Positions 23,489-35,492 are shown, counted from the stretch's first letter. The stretch is 64,000 nucleotides of DNA from Phaseolus vulgaris (GCF_000499845.2 NC_023759.2:20072864-20136863); one strand, 5' to 3'. The notes: a model not told the origin generated them from the letters alone. Made by a program: numbers and translations.

Positions 23489-24474
23489 ATGAGAAAAATG
23501 AGAAGCAATCGTTCAAGCCCCGTGGCGCCTGTCGCTGCTGAAGGCGACGCCGCCATGACCATGGCGCAAATGGTAGACATTATGCGCTCGTTGCAGGCGA
23601 CTGTGGAAGCCTCGCGCATAGAGCAGGCGCGAATGCATGAGGACCTGGCCGCCTCCCGGGCCAGGAATGATGAGCTTACCAAGGTGACTGAGGAGCTGCG
23701 TCAAGCTCTTCAGGAGCAGCAAGGGCGTTCTTCTGTTGAAGAGGTGGCGCCGTCATCGCCACCTCGCGTTTTCCCAATGCCTTTTGTTCAGGCGATTACT
23801 GACACGCCTATTCCTACGAGCGTGGTCCCTGTCAAGGCTGTCTTTACCGGCGTGGAGGATCCAGAGGCTCATCTAACCACGTTCCATACACAGATGATGT
23901 TGTCGAGAGGGTCAGACGCCGTGTATTGCAAGATGTTTGTGAGCACGCTCCAGGGAACGGCGTTGGAGTGGTTTGTGAGCCTACCTAACGGTCACATAAC
24001 CAGTTTTCAGCAGTTCTCGAAGGTTTTCGTCGAGCAATACATCGTGAACAAGGCACCGCCCAGGGTGTCTTATGATCTGTTTGATATAAGGCAGTACCAG
24101 GGAGAGTCCCTCAGAGACTACCTGAATCGCTTTGGAGCGCAGATGGTCAGATCGTCGGCCAAGGATGAAGAAATGCTGGTCTATGCATTCAAGAAGGGCG
24201 TGCTGCCAGGACCATTCTGCGAGGCCTTGATCAGGGCTCACCCTGCAACGTTTGCTAGGGTCAGGCGACTTGCAGTGGCTCACATCGCCGACGAGAGTGA
24301 GGTCGCCGAGAAGAGAGGGAGCGTGGCTCCCGCTAGGCCACGCGCCCAGACCAGGATCCAGCCGCAAAGGGTGCTGGAGACAGCGGCGGCGGCCAGGAAG
24401 GACCAGAGGACTCGCCATCCTTATGATAGGAGGAACAAGGGGAGGGGCCAGGGACGCCAGCAGCCAGCAGCCAG
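23489..24474 (+). pseudogene. gag: Tat-2 gag, 3' truncated
   Basis: Starts MRKMRSNRSSPVAPVAAEGD as in Tat-C and is open through the coiled-coil N-terminus and capsid core (EDPEAHLTTFHTQMMLSRG, GTALEWFVSLPNGHITSFQQ, YDLFDIRQYQGESLRDYL) into the basic linker (YDRRNKGRGQGRQQPA). It stops matching Tat-C at about 24474, before the zinc knuckle. The open frame runs on into foreign sequence to 24604, giving a chimeric tail (SSLGCAAPSTTPQPW). Confidence 0.88.
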
Positions 24475-26198
24475 TTCTTTAGGGTGTGCAGCGCCAAGTA
24501 CGACCCCACAGCCTTGGACGGCTTTCCCCTCTATTGGACGGAGCGCCCCAAGCTGCTTAGGGCCAAAGCCCTGGAAGAGCTATCTCCTGCCAACAGGGAG
24601 GTAAGCAAGGCCTTGGCTGGGCTGGGGATCGTTTTCGATACCCTGAAGCTTGTTGCTAGTGAGTACAACGCTCACGCCCTGACAACATATTTTGGTAAGG
24701 AGATGCTCCCCTTCTCCCCTTTTGCTGTGAACACCTTGTTTACCAGACGTTTGTTCCCACTGCTTCCCCCCCTGTTTCTCATGGTGTCCTGTTACTTGCA
24801 TCTCACGCTTCTATGCGCTTTGTGATTTGGTATAGTTGCTTCGGCCCTAATTTTTGCTGTTTGGTCTATTTTGATGTAGGATCGGTGATGGACGCTTCTA
24901 AAAGAATGATGCTGGCGAAAGCAATGACGGAGGTTCGCGCCGCCAAGGCGGGCGCCTCCTCCACCCCTGCTGCTGATCCGGTTCCCCCACCAGCTCTGTC
25001 GCCGCCTCCTCCGATCACCGCCAAAGCTCCCCTAAGTTCATCTCCGTCATCTCCACATAGCCCCGAAGCACTTCAAGCTCCCGGCTCTCCTCTGCCCATC
25101 GCCGCCGTTCCTCTAGCTGTGGCCTCGTCACCGGCTCCAACCCCCCTTGACAAAGGGAAACGGGTCTTGGAGATTTTATCAGATGACGAGGACTCGGAAG
25201 GTGTGGCGCCTTTCAAAAGGAGAAAATCTACGCGGGTTCCTCTTCTGCTTGAGGCGTCGCCCCAGGGAGGGAATCCCTTCATGGATGACCCCCCAAGCGC
25301 GACCTCACTTCCACCCGCCACAGTCCAAGAGGAAGGGGGCGAAGGTGCCGAATCTGCCCCGCCTCCTCTGCCGGTGGAAGTCTCTGCTTCCCCTGCTCCC
25401 GCCGTTGCCGCTGTCGCCCCCGATCTCATCGCCATCCCTCCTCCAATCATGCATCTAATGAGGGGCTTCAGTGGCGGGACTCTGCCAGAGGGCACCGACA
25501 GGAAGGAAGGCATGCCTTTCTACTTGGGGGCCTTCTTGGCGTTGGCCCTTGAATGGCGCGCCCAGGCCAGGAACGCTGCCTTACAAACTCAAACTCTCCA
25601 GGCCTTGGAAACAAAGGTGACTGCTCTGGAAGAGGAGAAGAAAACCCTGGGATGCCAGAATGAAACCTACCAAACCTCCCTGAAGCAGGCGCAAGAGTCC
25701 AAAGCAGAAACTGAGAGGCAACTGGCAGAGGCATTGGAGCTCCAGGCTGACTTTTACACTCGGGATGTCGCCCTCCAAGTTCAGTTAACGGGCCTTCAAG
25801 AATTGGTCAAAGCTGATGCAGAAGTTCAAAAGGACTTGAAGGACCGTTGCTGTAAGCAGGCTGACGAGATGGAGCGGACAAAGAGGGAAATGGCCACCCA
25901 GGCCAAAGCTATGGGCCTTCTCCAGGCTGACTACGACAAACTACAGGTCGAGGTCAGTCGGCTTCGCGTGGAAAAGGAGGCTTTGGAGAAGCAGGTAACC
26001 TCTGGGGATGCCGCCATTGAGGAGCTAGAGAAGGACAAGAAGGCCCTCATCCAGGAGATGGCGGGTGCTTTCGAGGAGGGGTTCCAAGAAGCTTTGGCTC
26101 AAGCAATCTGCATGAATCTGGGGATTGACATTTCCAGCTGTGATTCCACTCACCACATTGTTGATGGAAAGGTCGTGCCCTTGGAGCTAGACGATTGA
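24475..26198 (+). pseudogene. Antisense-gene (aORF) fragment: end of exon 1, intron, whole exon 2
   Basis: Exon 1 remnant 24475-24694 encodes FFRVCSAKYDPTALDGFPLYW onward, matching the GYPLYWV / DGFPLYWVD region of the other copies. A phase-1 intron, 24695-24879 (GTAAGG...GATGTAG), joins TTT-G to GA-TCG. Exon 2 (24880-26198) is uninterrupted: a Pro/Ala-rich part with a KRRKS basic patch, then about 200 residues of coiled coil (LQALETKVTALEEEKKTLG), ending DSTHHIVDGKVVPLELDD. The 5' part and promoter are missing, so it is a truncated gene, yet exon 2 has no stop in over 430 codons. Function unknown. Confidence 0.75.
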
Positions 26199-27452
26199 GC
26201 CGCCACCCTTGATCATCAGCCCATTCCTTTATACTTGTTTTAACCTTCTCTGACAAATTTGTAACTCTTTGAATCGCATGCGCTCTTGATTTAACTCTGG
26301 AAATTTGTTATGATTGCTTTCGTGTCCTCGCGACATAAAATTCCTGCCTGTGTGATTTTATTCTCATCCTTTGCCTTCTTGTGCCTTGGTTGTTTGGCTT
26401 GCATTATACTCGCTTCTTTCACCTCGTCGGGCGGCCTTGTAGGCCTAGGAAAGGTCACGCGCCGATGCCCACGCCCACGGAGAGGCTCACCTAATGGAGC
26501 CGTATCGTCCGCGGGGTGCTTCTAACACCCAAACGGTCCTTCCCTTGATCCCTAGCACCCGACGCCCACGCCTAAGGAGAGGCCTGCTACAGCAGCGCCG
26601 TATCGTCCTCGGTCGTCTGAAACGCCGAGTGTTCTGAGAGGGGGTCGTTCCCCCCATGGTCTTTCCTTCCCATAGGTATCAGGGAACGCCCTGCCAGCGA
26701 TTCGCTGGCGTTTTGGCGGTCCCGCCTCCCTCCACAGTCTTTCCTGCCTGTGGGTCTCAGGGATGCGACGCCAGTAACTAACTTCACCTTCTTCGACTTC
26801 GTCTCCCTCCACAGTCTTTCCTACCTGTGGGTATCGGGGAGGCGAACTCGCTGATATTTCGGTGGGCGACGCCCGCGACGTCTCATGCTGGCGTCGTCCT
26901 TTATGTCATTCCAGGCGACGCCTCGGGCGTCTCATGCCAGCGTTGCCTTGTGCGTCGTCCCTACCTTGACATTGACTTTGACCTTGGGCTTGGTCGACGC
27001 CCGGGGACAGCGAAGAGGTCAAGGCCCTTCCCGTATCTTCCACGAGGCGCTTCTTGTATAGCTGATGGGACGTTCAGTCATTCAATTTGATCCTGACTCC
27101 TACTGTGCCCCTGATCCCCTTTCGACGGTGCATCGTACCATCGGGTATTCTGTTGATACGACATGTTCTGAGTTTACCCAGGGATGCCAGGGCCACCCTT
27201 CCATCTGCTGCCACGTGGCTCGATCGTGCGGTGCGTCCATTTGTGTCGTTTGGCGCTCTAACCGCTTTATTTAACTCTTCAAACTCTGAAACTATCCTCA
27301 TCATTTTTCCACCCTTCATAACCTAGTTACGTTCTCTCTTCTTGCGCCCTTTCTTTACTCACGAAGGGTTCCTCCAGCCTTCGCTCTCATCGTTCGACTC
27401 CTGCATTTTCGGCGGGCCACACGCCTTTGACGATTCCAGATCTTGTTAAAGA
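26199..27452 (+). repeat. Tat-related spacer and diverged LTR remnant
   Basis: 26199-26420 is AT-rich non-coding sequence after the antisense gene. About 26420-27020 is GC-rich with repeated CCATGGTCTTTCC..TATCAGGGA and GGCGACGCC-type phrases and ends GACGCCCGGGGACAGCG, the same ending style as the LTRs at 27680-28752 and 45925-47155. About 27021-27452 precedes the next antisense-gene copy and holds CACGTGGC at 27212-27219. No other gene seen. Confidence 0.45.
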
Positions 27453-27679
27453 ATGTCCTCTCATGCTGCCTCTCCCAGGGTCAGTCCCAGGGACCTGTAC
27501 CCTTGGGCTTCGAGTGAACTTCTTGACGAATGTTCATGCTTACTTGCTACCAAGGCCATAAGGGAACACAAAGGGGATTCATGTTCCTATGATCACCGGG
27601 CCTTCGCGAGGAGGCATGACGACGACATTGCTGTGCTCCCTTGCACTCTAGGGGAGCCAGTATGCGGAGACGAACGGGC
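27453..27679 (+). pseudogene. Antisense-gene (aORF) exon 1 fragment
   Basis: Starts MSSHAASPRVSPRDLYPWAS, then LLDECSCLLATKAI and DDDIAVLPCTLGEPVCGDER. This aligns with Tat-C exon 1 (FKTLYPWANSTLLRETS ... MMVLPCPADLPVCADD). The match stops at 27679, where an LTR fragment begins; the open frame continues a little way into it by chance. The upstream CACGTGGC at 27212-27219 fits the promoter arrangement of the other copies. Confidence 0.7.
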
Positions 27680-28752
27680 CAGCAAGAAACACCAAAACTC
27701 TTCACCTCCGTCTCTGAGCACCGCGTGTGGCACTCTGAAGGTGGTAAAAAGAACTGTGTATCGTGTATGTGTTTTTCTCCCTCAGGCAAAGATCTTTCCC
27801 CAGTCCCTTGTACGTAACCTCAAGGCACGAGAAAGCAACTAGAGAGTTCTGGTAAATTTGCCAAAAGTTCGAACCCTGTTTCCAACATTCCCAGCGCTAT
27901 TTAAACTACCCAAGCATTTAAAGCACCTTAAAGCGCCTTTAATTACAAATGTAACGCACTCAATCAGCGTATCTAATTAGAAAACGTAGCGCATTTAAGA
28001 TGTTGAAACGCTTGGGAGCCATTATAGTACCTGAATGCTCGAAACGGAAACTGTATTGAATGACTTTAATTACCTGGCACCTGACTAAAGGGTGTTTCTA
28101 TTCTGACATGGCTGTCGTACACGTGGAGGGCCTCACGACGTCGTGACCCCATCTGGGGGCGTTTCTGCCCATCTGGGGACGTTTCTACGTGTGAGCCCTC
28201 CTGCTTGGGAGTGCTACTGCGCTAGGGGTGACTTTTTGGGTGCCAACTCATGCCCCCAATCATCTAGTCACTTACTTTGAGAGCGTATCTGCCTTCCTCT
28301 CGCACCCTGCACCCGGCTACCCTGGGCGTGACCTTCCTCTTGAGTCGTATCTGTCCCAAAGGCGTCTCTGGGGCGGCAGGGGTACTTCACGAGTCAGGCT
28401 GCCCTACACTGGTGCTATCACTATGGCCTTGAAGCCACCTTTTCCTTCTCTTTATCGCTGCCCCGGGTTATCGGGACCTGAGGCCTTCCCACGGTGTCGC
28501 TCCCTCCATGGTCTTTCCTACCCATGGGTATCGGGGAACCACACTGTGATTGCCTTGCTTTAGTACTGTTTGATCTGGCGACGCCCTGGTTGGGCGACGC
28601 CTTCCCCTAGGCGACGCCTTGTCTTGGCGACGCCCTGGCTGACGACGCTGGCACTTAGCGTATCTTCCCCTAGGCAACGCCTTCCGTTGACCTTGACCCC
28701 TGATGTTGACTTTGACCTTGATTTAGTCAACGTCCGGGTACGGGACGGTACA
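27680..28752 (-). repeat. LTR fragment (same family as solo LTR 45925-47155)
   Basis: Collinear with 46072-47155 (CAAGAAACACCAAAACT, then the TTTAAAGCGCCTTAAAGCG stretch, the CCATGGTCTTTCCTACCC stretch, and the GGGACGGTACA end). About 147 bp of the other end are missing. Reversed, it begins TGTACCGTCCCG, like the TGTACCGCCC start of the Tat-2/Tat-C LTRs, so its true orientation is probably minus. Confidence 0.75.
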
Positions 28753-29121
28753 GATCGATATTTAGGAAACATTCTTAAGAATTTTATATGCGAGAGATCG
28801 ATATAAATGAATTTTCAACGGGCATCAATTTCAATCAAAGAACTCAATATTAACATGCTAATCAAAATACATGAGAGTGGGAGAGATGAAACCTAATCCC
28901 TATTTTTGTCCAATTGAAGCAACTTATCATTTGCTTTTTTTCTTATTGATCAGTGCCAACACAATCACTTCTAAACTCTTTTTATTGTTATGTTGTTATA
29001 TTTAGCGAATCTTGTACTTGATAATTTACTGTTCCTTGTGGGATCGATATCCGTCCTTAGAGACAATTATTACTTCTAACAAATGCGGTGCAGTTGCCGT
29101 AAAAAGTCATCAAGTTTTTGG
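28753..29121 (+). repeat. 3' end of an Athila-like LTR with start of its PBS
   Basis: Ends GCCGTAAAAAGTCATCAAG then TTTTTGGC. This is the usual junction of plant Athila/Ogre-type LTRs with a tRNA-Asp primer site (TGGCGCCG...), here cut after TGGC at the boundary with Tat-D sequence. The rest is AT-rich and non-coding. Confidence 0.5.
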
Positions 29122-30186
29122 CATCATATCCTCACCTGTGTAAGTGAGGATCAGTGCACCCATATCATGGCAGAGCTCGATGAAGGAATTTGAGGGAGTC
29201 AGGTCGGGGGGCGAGCTCTCTCTTTGAAGGTCGTTCGAGTTGGGTATTACTGGCCAACTGTGAGGGAAGACTGCACAAGGTATGCCCAACGATGCGAGCA
29301 ATATCAGAAGCATGCCGATTGGCACCATGAACCTCAGAGGAGTTGAGATCCATACATAGCTTTTGGCCTTTCCATACTTGGGGAATAAACATCTTAGGTT
29401 TGTTTCCTTTGGCGATTCGCTAGATGAAGTACCTAGTGGTGGCCATTGAATACTTCACCAAGTGGATAAAAGTCAAAACAATTGCGCAGATAACTACCCA
29501 CAAGGTTCAACACTTCGTATGGAGGAACATCGTTTGTCGTTTTTGGGTACCGAAACACTTGGTGACTGACAACGACACCCAGTTCGCAAGTCAGTAGTTG
29601 TGCAAGTTGTGCATAGAGCACGGAATCAAGCAGGTGTTTGCCTCGGTAAAGCATCCTCAGACGAATGGTCAGATTGAGTCCGCCAACAGAGTCTTGCTCA
29701 GAGGCTTGAAGAGGAGGTTGGAGAAAGCTAAGGGGACCTGGGAAGAAGAGGTGCCTCGAATCTTCTGGGCTTACCACATCACTCCTTAATCCAACACGAA
29801 AGAAACGCCCTTCAGTTTGGTGTACGGGTTAGATGTCATGATCCTTGTAGAGATCCAGGAGTGCTCGTCGTGATTCTAGAACTTTGTGATAGAAGAATCC
29901 AACGAAGGGAGGAAGGTGAACTTAGACCTATTTGACGAGGTGCAGGAGCAAACACGCGTAAAAGTTAAAACTTTGAAGAAAAGGGTGGAGCAGAAGCAAA
30001 GGTCTAAGATGAGACCTCGACAGTTCCAGGTTGCCGACCTGTAATGCGAAAGGCTCACCCTTACTAGTTGGAGAATAAGTTGTCTCCCAAATGGACTGGC
30101 CCATTCTGCATGGTAGAGGTGCTCGGAAACGGGGCCTACAGACTCCGAAAGTGGAATGGGGCTAACCTTAAGTTTTATTTTAGTTG
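29122..30186 (+). pseudogene. Tat-D integrase remnant
   Basis: Readable in pieces in different frames. The start matches the integrase zinc finger of Tat-C at about 54374. Further on it encodes VFASVKHPQTNGQIESANRV, then LLRGLKRRLEKAKGTWEEEV (29598-29789), the region of the third catalytic residue. The end reads LENKLSPKWTGPF ... NLKFYFS and a stop, as in the integrase C-termini of Tat-1 and Tat-C. Many stops and shifts; long dead. Confidence 0.85.
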
Positions 30187-31955
30187 ATATGTTTTGTCAA
30201 ATCTCTTATGAACAATTTGAACAATTAAGGGGCCACTTTTTTTCCCTCACGAGGGTTTTTTAACGAGGACGCCCAATGAAAGTTGTTCTTAAAAGGTGAT
30301 TCTTTTCTAACAAACGATAAGGAAATTTGACTGGCGGGTTACCCGAGTAAGCGTCATGTGTGCATAATTGATTAGTAGATGAGGCGATCTAGTCCCCTTG
30401 TAAGATCCCAGGCCGAGGCAACTCGATGGTTGTAATATTCAGATGGGGAAAACCTCTTCTTAGTAAGATTATGAGTTCACCACCCTGAATTGCCCTGAAA
30501 TTATCTGGTCGAAGGTAGCTAAGTTAACCTACCTTGGTGTTGCAGAGTAGACTTGGCGTGAAGGCCAACACCCAAGTCAGATACTCCAACCGAAGTCATT
30601 AAAGAGTAGGCTTGGCAAGTGAGCTAACACCCAAGTCAGATACTCCAAGCACAAGAGATTAAGGCGACCTTTCCTTGGTAAGACTCCAAGTCTAGGTGTT
30701 CTAAGATTTATGGTGATTCCAATGGGACGACTCTTGCTCAGTAAGATTCTGAGCTCATGTACCCAGAATCATAAGTTAGCCATAACTAAAACTGTCTGGC
30801 TTAGATCGGAAGGTCAACCTCTTTCGGTAAGACTCTGAGTTCAGGCACCTTGAACACGTGTTAGGAGGCAGGACGACTTTGTCTTACTAAGATTCTGATT
30901 TCAGGTGTCCTAAAGCTTCGTTTGCCGTAACTAAGATTATTAAGCATAGGTTAGGGAAGATTGCCCACCTCAGTAAGACTCTGAGTTTAGACACTCCAAG
31001 TATCCACCATGAGGTAGTACACCTTCTTTTCAGTAAGATTTTGAGTCAAGAGGTACTTAGGTACAAATCCCTATAGCTGAGAAGGCGTGGCTAAAGACAG
31101 GAAAGGCGTCCTCACTCGGTCAAAATACCTTAGTAAGCGTTGTGAGAAAATTGTGCACCCACCTCGACGTTGGAAAAACCACCCAAGCTCGGGCGCTCTG
31201 TGGAAAAGTTGAAGTAAACCTTACAGGGTAACAATACACAACGAGGGTGTGGAGAGTAGACTTGATGGTGCAAGCTAACACACAAGTCGAATACTCCAAA
31301 GCAAATAGAGTAATTTGAGAGCAGACCCGGTGTTTGAGCTATCACCCAAGTCAGATGCTTTAAACAAAGGTAAAAGGTTTAAGAGCAAACTTGGTGTTTG
31401 AGCTAACTCTGGTGCTCCAAACAAAGGTAGAAAGGTTTAAGAGTTGACTAGGTGTATCAGGGCAACACATGAGTCAGGTGCTCTAAACAAAGGTGATCGT
31501 TCAAGAGTAGACCTAATGTAGAGATAGGCATTCAAGTTAGATACTCAAGTCATCCCCAACGCGGGGAAAGAATGTGTGCAGAAAGCGGATAACCCTTCCA
31601 AGCACACAAGTTATGCACGACAAGATCGAAAGATCCAAGTTCTTGTTCATGTGACTAGTCAACACGCGACCAAGCGAGACACTCTTAAGCAGTCAAAGAG
31701 TATGAATTATACACAGGTTAGCTCTATAGAAGCAATGTGATTTTCCATGCTTGTCTAACAAATTATATTGTTAAGGTAGTTGGTTATGTTACTGTTGGAT
31801 GATAAGACTATGCTAATTGATTCTTACCAAGGCATGCATTATACTAGTCGAGATATGCTAAAGCTGAAAGAAGCTGAATAAATTGATTAATGTACATACA
31901 AGATAGTATGAGATTGTTCAGAGGGTTACAAAAGGTAGTTGGTTACAAGAAGGTG
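30187..31955 (+). repeat. Tat-D spacer with degenerate tandem repeats
   Basis: Two interleaved phrases recur. One is CAGTAAGA(C/T)TCTGAG-type, near 30463, 30689, 30745, 30818, 30883, 30976 and 31040. The other is AGAGTAGACTTGG...AACACCCAAGTCAGATACTCCAA-type, roughly 50-60 bp, near 30546, 30603, 31249, 31317, 31378 and 31438. The array is eroded; no gene. Confidence 0.6.
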
Positions 31956-32857
31956 CTACTCATCCACAAGTCGCCCATCCACCACTATTTTACCCAAACC
32001 AAGTGGGAGAAGTCCATCTCAGATAGATTGCTAAGGCTTGTGCGACAGCATCTTCAAAGCTCGCCATGTATGAGTTAGCAACATCGTTAGTAAGGGTTTC
32101 CCTCTTTTGCACCAGCTCCTCACCCTTTCGGATAAGCTCTTCATCCTTCTTGTCCAGCTCTCCCCATAGTCCCTCCAGTTCAGGTTGGAGCTACATATTC
32201 TTGTTGGATAAATCTAGGACTTCCTTAGACTTCTCAACTAGGAGAGCTCTAGCCTCTTCTTGCGATCGTTGAAGCTCTTCGTGGAGCTTGGTTATTTCTT
32301 GTTAGAGACCCCAACCTGCTGCGAGAGCTCGACAACCTTATGAGATTCCTCTTTAGTTGAGCCTTTCCACTTCCACAACTTGGAAATGGCCAAACAGTTT
32401 GCAGCCAAGGCCTGTCCCAACTGCCTCACAGCTTGTTCCACTAGCTGGCCCTTCTCTAGGCTCTCCAGCTTTTCCTAGGGCTTGGTAGGTAAGAGGGTCT
32501 TCTCGAGGAAGGAAGGGGCATCCAAGCTAGGATCCCACAGTTCTCCCTCTAGAGCGCTTGTACCTTCATCCTCCTACACCACCACCATGTCACGAGAAAG
32601 AGGTGGGCTTGGCGGAGGGGCTTGTAGCAAAGGAGCACGCCCATCTGAGACAGAATGCTTAGAGGGCTCGGTGGCAGTCTTGTGCCTCCTTTTGAAGACC
32701 GGCACGGAGTAGGTCTCCTCATCGTTAATAAGGGCAGGGGCGGCCTCAACAACAACTTTAAGCTTCAAGTCCTCAGCAGAGCGAGCTTGGATAGTTTTCT
32801 TCATCTTCTTGGCCCTGGTTGCGAAGTCCATTTTTTTGAATCTACCCATCATGTTGT
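31956..32857 (-). pseudogene. Tat-D antisense gene, exon 2 (decayed)
   Basis: The acceptor TTGCAG precedes ACAACATGATGGG, almost the same exon-2 start as in Tat-C (ACAACATGTTGCC). The first part is open (MMGRFKKMDFATRAKKMKK ... VFKRRHK). A broken coiled-coil region follows, and a shifted frame ends KIVVDGRLVDE with a stop at 31956-31958, matching the conserved C-terminal motif. Several stops and frameshifts. Confidence 0.65.
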
Positions 32858-33100
32858 CTGCAAGAAAAACAGGGGTAGATCAGCAAGCAAACACAAAAAT
32901 TAACATTAGAAAGAGCAAGAGGACGAAAGATATCAATGTAGGATTTTAATCCCACTGGGAGAATTCTTTACTTATAAGGGTGGCTGTGTAAAAAATCACC
33001 TTCAAGATGGAGAAGAAGAAGCACACCTCCTGGTCCTGTTGTGGCATGTCCTCAAGGCACCAAGCACCTTGGAAGTTGGGGTTTTGGGTCCAGTACAAAG

Positions 33101-33898
33101 TGATGGCATTTTCATGGAGCTCTTCTTGGATGTATGTGAATATGGTGTGGAAGCTATGGAGAAAGTGGGCAAGATCCTCCTAGGAGTTGTGGTGATCTTG
33201 AAGGTGCATGAAATGTATGGAAAAAGGGAGGTTCAGCCAGCCCTCTTGGTAAATGGTGAAGAGAAGATTAGGACCTAGAAACTAGGCAAAGGCAATGTAT
33301 GGCACAATATGGGCAGCATAACATTACTCTCATTAATCTTCCAAATACAAGTGATAGGCTACTCCTTTTATAGGCTAAGGAGGCCGTAAATGTTAAGCTA
33401 AGATAAGATGAAATGTAAGCCAAATGAAATGGAAATGTGAGGCACATGGGCACATGGAGCACATGGGTGCACATGGCTTCACAAAACCGTCCCTTGATTA
33501 GTGAAGGCTTCTAGAAACCTTTAGCTAATCAAGGTTAACTCATCCTTAATTTTAATGTGCAGAAAAATAAACATTTGTCCACATGGCTATGCTATTTACA
33601 CCCCAATTAAAGCTAAACTACACTTGATGGGCCTTCACGGAATATGTGCTAGTATTCCACTCTCCCATTCATAGCTTTGATCCAAGTCTTCTTGTCCTAG
33701 ACGCTCCTAACTTGGTCTTCTTGTTCTAGACGCTCCTTGCTTGTCCTAGACGCTCCTAGCTTGGTCTTCTTGTCCTAGACGCTCCTAGCTTGTCTTAGAC
33801 GCTCCTAGCTTGGTCTTAGACGCTCCTAGCTTGATCTTAGACGCTCTTGACTTGGCTCTTGCCTTTCATGGAAGGTTGTGCTTGGCCCTCTTCTATCA
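33101..33898 (-). repeat. NA-1 3' LTR (left), 798 bp
   Basis: TGATGGCATT...TTCTATCA on plus. Contains a minisatellite with seven AGACGCTC units (about 33695-33850); the partner LTR has five. That accounts for the 49-bp length difference between the LTRs. Confidence 0.93.
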
Positions 33899-34199
33899 TC
33901 CCCTCCCTCTTGAAAAGGATTTGTCCTCAAATCCAATGCTTTTGCTTCCTAGGGGGATGGTTGTGGCTGGATGGTGTCCATCATCTCCTCCTTCTTGAGA
34001 AGATCTATCCTCAGAGCTTCAGACTTGATCTCGGGCAGCAGCCTCAAGATGCTTTGAGAACTAGGATTGCCCTCCCGGGTCAAACGTGTACCTACGGAAA
34101 TCATCAAATAAAGGTGTCAGTTTGAAAATTAATTTCCCTAAGTTGCCATTTTTGTTTTTCTTTTGTGTTTGGCAACTTTTTACAATATTTCTTTTTTGA

Positions 34200-35348
34200 T
34201 TATTGTATGTGTTCTCTAATCATCTTATGCATTTTAAAATTTTCAATTGTGGTTACTTTCTCCTTAGGCACAAATCCTATAGGAGATGGTAAGAACTCAA
34301 AAGAAGAAAGATGATTTAGCCCACCTACAACCTCAAAAGTAGAAATATAAGTAGTTTTGTGAACTACTTTATGGTATGTATGCTCATCTCTAGAGTTGTG
34401 TTTGTCTTTTTTGATTACTCTAGGCATAGTAGAAAGAGCTAGATTTTCAAATGTATTTTGATCATGCCTTTGAGGATGATAAGAATTTAAAGTGTACAAC
34501 TTAGTTGCAAGTTTTCCAAAGAGAATCCTCAAATCATGGTTTGCGAAATTTGGAGCTCTTTCCAACACTATGCTTGAGGATAAACCATGAAGATGTAGCA
34601 CTTCTCTAGAGAAGAGTTTATCCATGAAAATTGGATCAAAACCTTTTGTTGTCCTAGGAAGCTCTAAAATGAAATTTGTGTCTTCCCAAGGATCATTTAC
34701 AAAAGGTGAAGGAGTATAGAGTTCTTGAGACGTTGCCTTAGGTGTAGTTTGAAAACAAGAATTGTACCTAAAGTAATGTCTTTGAACTTCTTTTCTCATG
34801 GGGGACAAAAGTTTTCCTTTTAAAAGCTCTAGAGTTTTATCAACTCTAATTTGATCCATGAGTTCTCCTTCATGAAGACTTTTACTCTTATGTGTAAAGA
34901 TAGTCTCGTTATTACACTTGTTTATGAAAATTTGTACACTTTGCAATGGTTGTCTCAATAAGACATGACAAGTTTCTTTAGGCACTACTTCACATAAAAA
35001 ATTTCTTTGGTAGATGCTTATAGATAACTTGACATTCACTTGGTGATATCCTAGCACATATGAGAAATAATCTTTATCTATGCAAGCTTCTTTTAAAAAC
35101 TCTTCTTTTTTGCTTATGCTTGCAAGTGTTCCTTTACAAGAGGTAAGGCTAGGTTGTTCAAGAAGAAGCATGTTTTCAAGGGTATTTTCAATGTGCTTGC
35201 CTTGTTGAATGACCTTGTGGGAAGGAACACTCTTCTCCCACGCCTTTTGTTTCACAAGGTTTTCTTTCTTTTCTATTTTTACATTTTCATCACTCTCACT
35301 AGCTTCTTTTTCTTGGCTACTATTCTCATCTTTGTCCCTTAAGATCAT
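34200..35348 (-). pseudogene. NA-1 open remnant of protease plus integrase, catalytic residues lost
   Basis: Uninterrupted 382 codons starting MILRDKDENSSQEKEASESD. The order of recognisable pieces is: a protease-side segment (CEVVPKETCHVLLRQPLQS), then directly a degraded integrase zinc finger (HEGELMDQIRVDKTLELLKG ... HYFRYNSCFQ), core pieces (FILELPRTTKGFDPIFMDKL, SIVLERAPNF, SYHPQRHDQNTFENLALSTM) and a C-terminal piece (HTYHKVVHKTTYISTFEVVG). The usual D, D and E positions are replaced and RT/RNase H are deleted. The open frame despite full loss of catalysis is unusual for a random relic. Likely continuous with gag in origin. Confidence 0.7.
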
Positions 35349-35492
35349 AGATCTTTCATTGGAACATTGAGATGCTAATTGGTCATTGCCAAGGTATTCT
35401 ATAGATGGAATTTGTCTAGCTTGAGCGTAAGAGATATGCTTGGTTAGGTTTTGGGAAAGTTCTAGAGATGGTTCTTGTATATGTTCTTCCCC

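Larger units (their letters stand above)
22282..24474 (+). mobile_element. Tat-2: truncated Tat element (5' LTR, PBS, gag)
   Basis: Same family as Tat-C. Only the 5' LTR, leader and most of gag survive. At about 24475 it is joined to an antisense-gene fragment in the wrong relative orientation, so the rest was lost in a rearrangement. The five bases before it are TTAGC; no matching right-hand copy was found. Confidence 0.85.

Noticed and set aside
23489..24604. A single 371-codon gag gene
   Set aside because: The last roughly 40 codons are foreign sequence after the junction at about 24475; only the part to 24474 is gag.
24475..26198. Antisense-gene fragment as a captured spliced mRNA (template switch or retrocopy)
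   Set aside because: The 185-bp intron 24695-24879 is still present, so the source was DNA or unspliced RNA.
28228..28563. Open frames within 27680-28752 and 46453-47128 as genes
   Set aside because: Both copies lie in an LTR; the frames drift and have no domain similarity.
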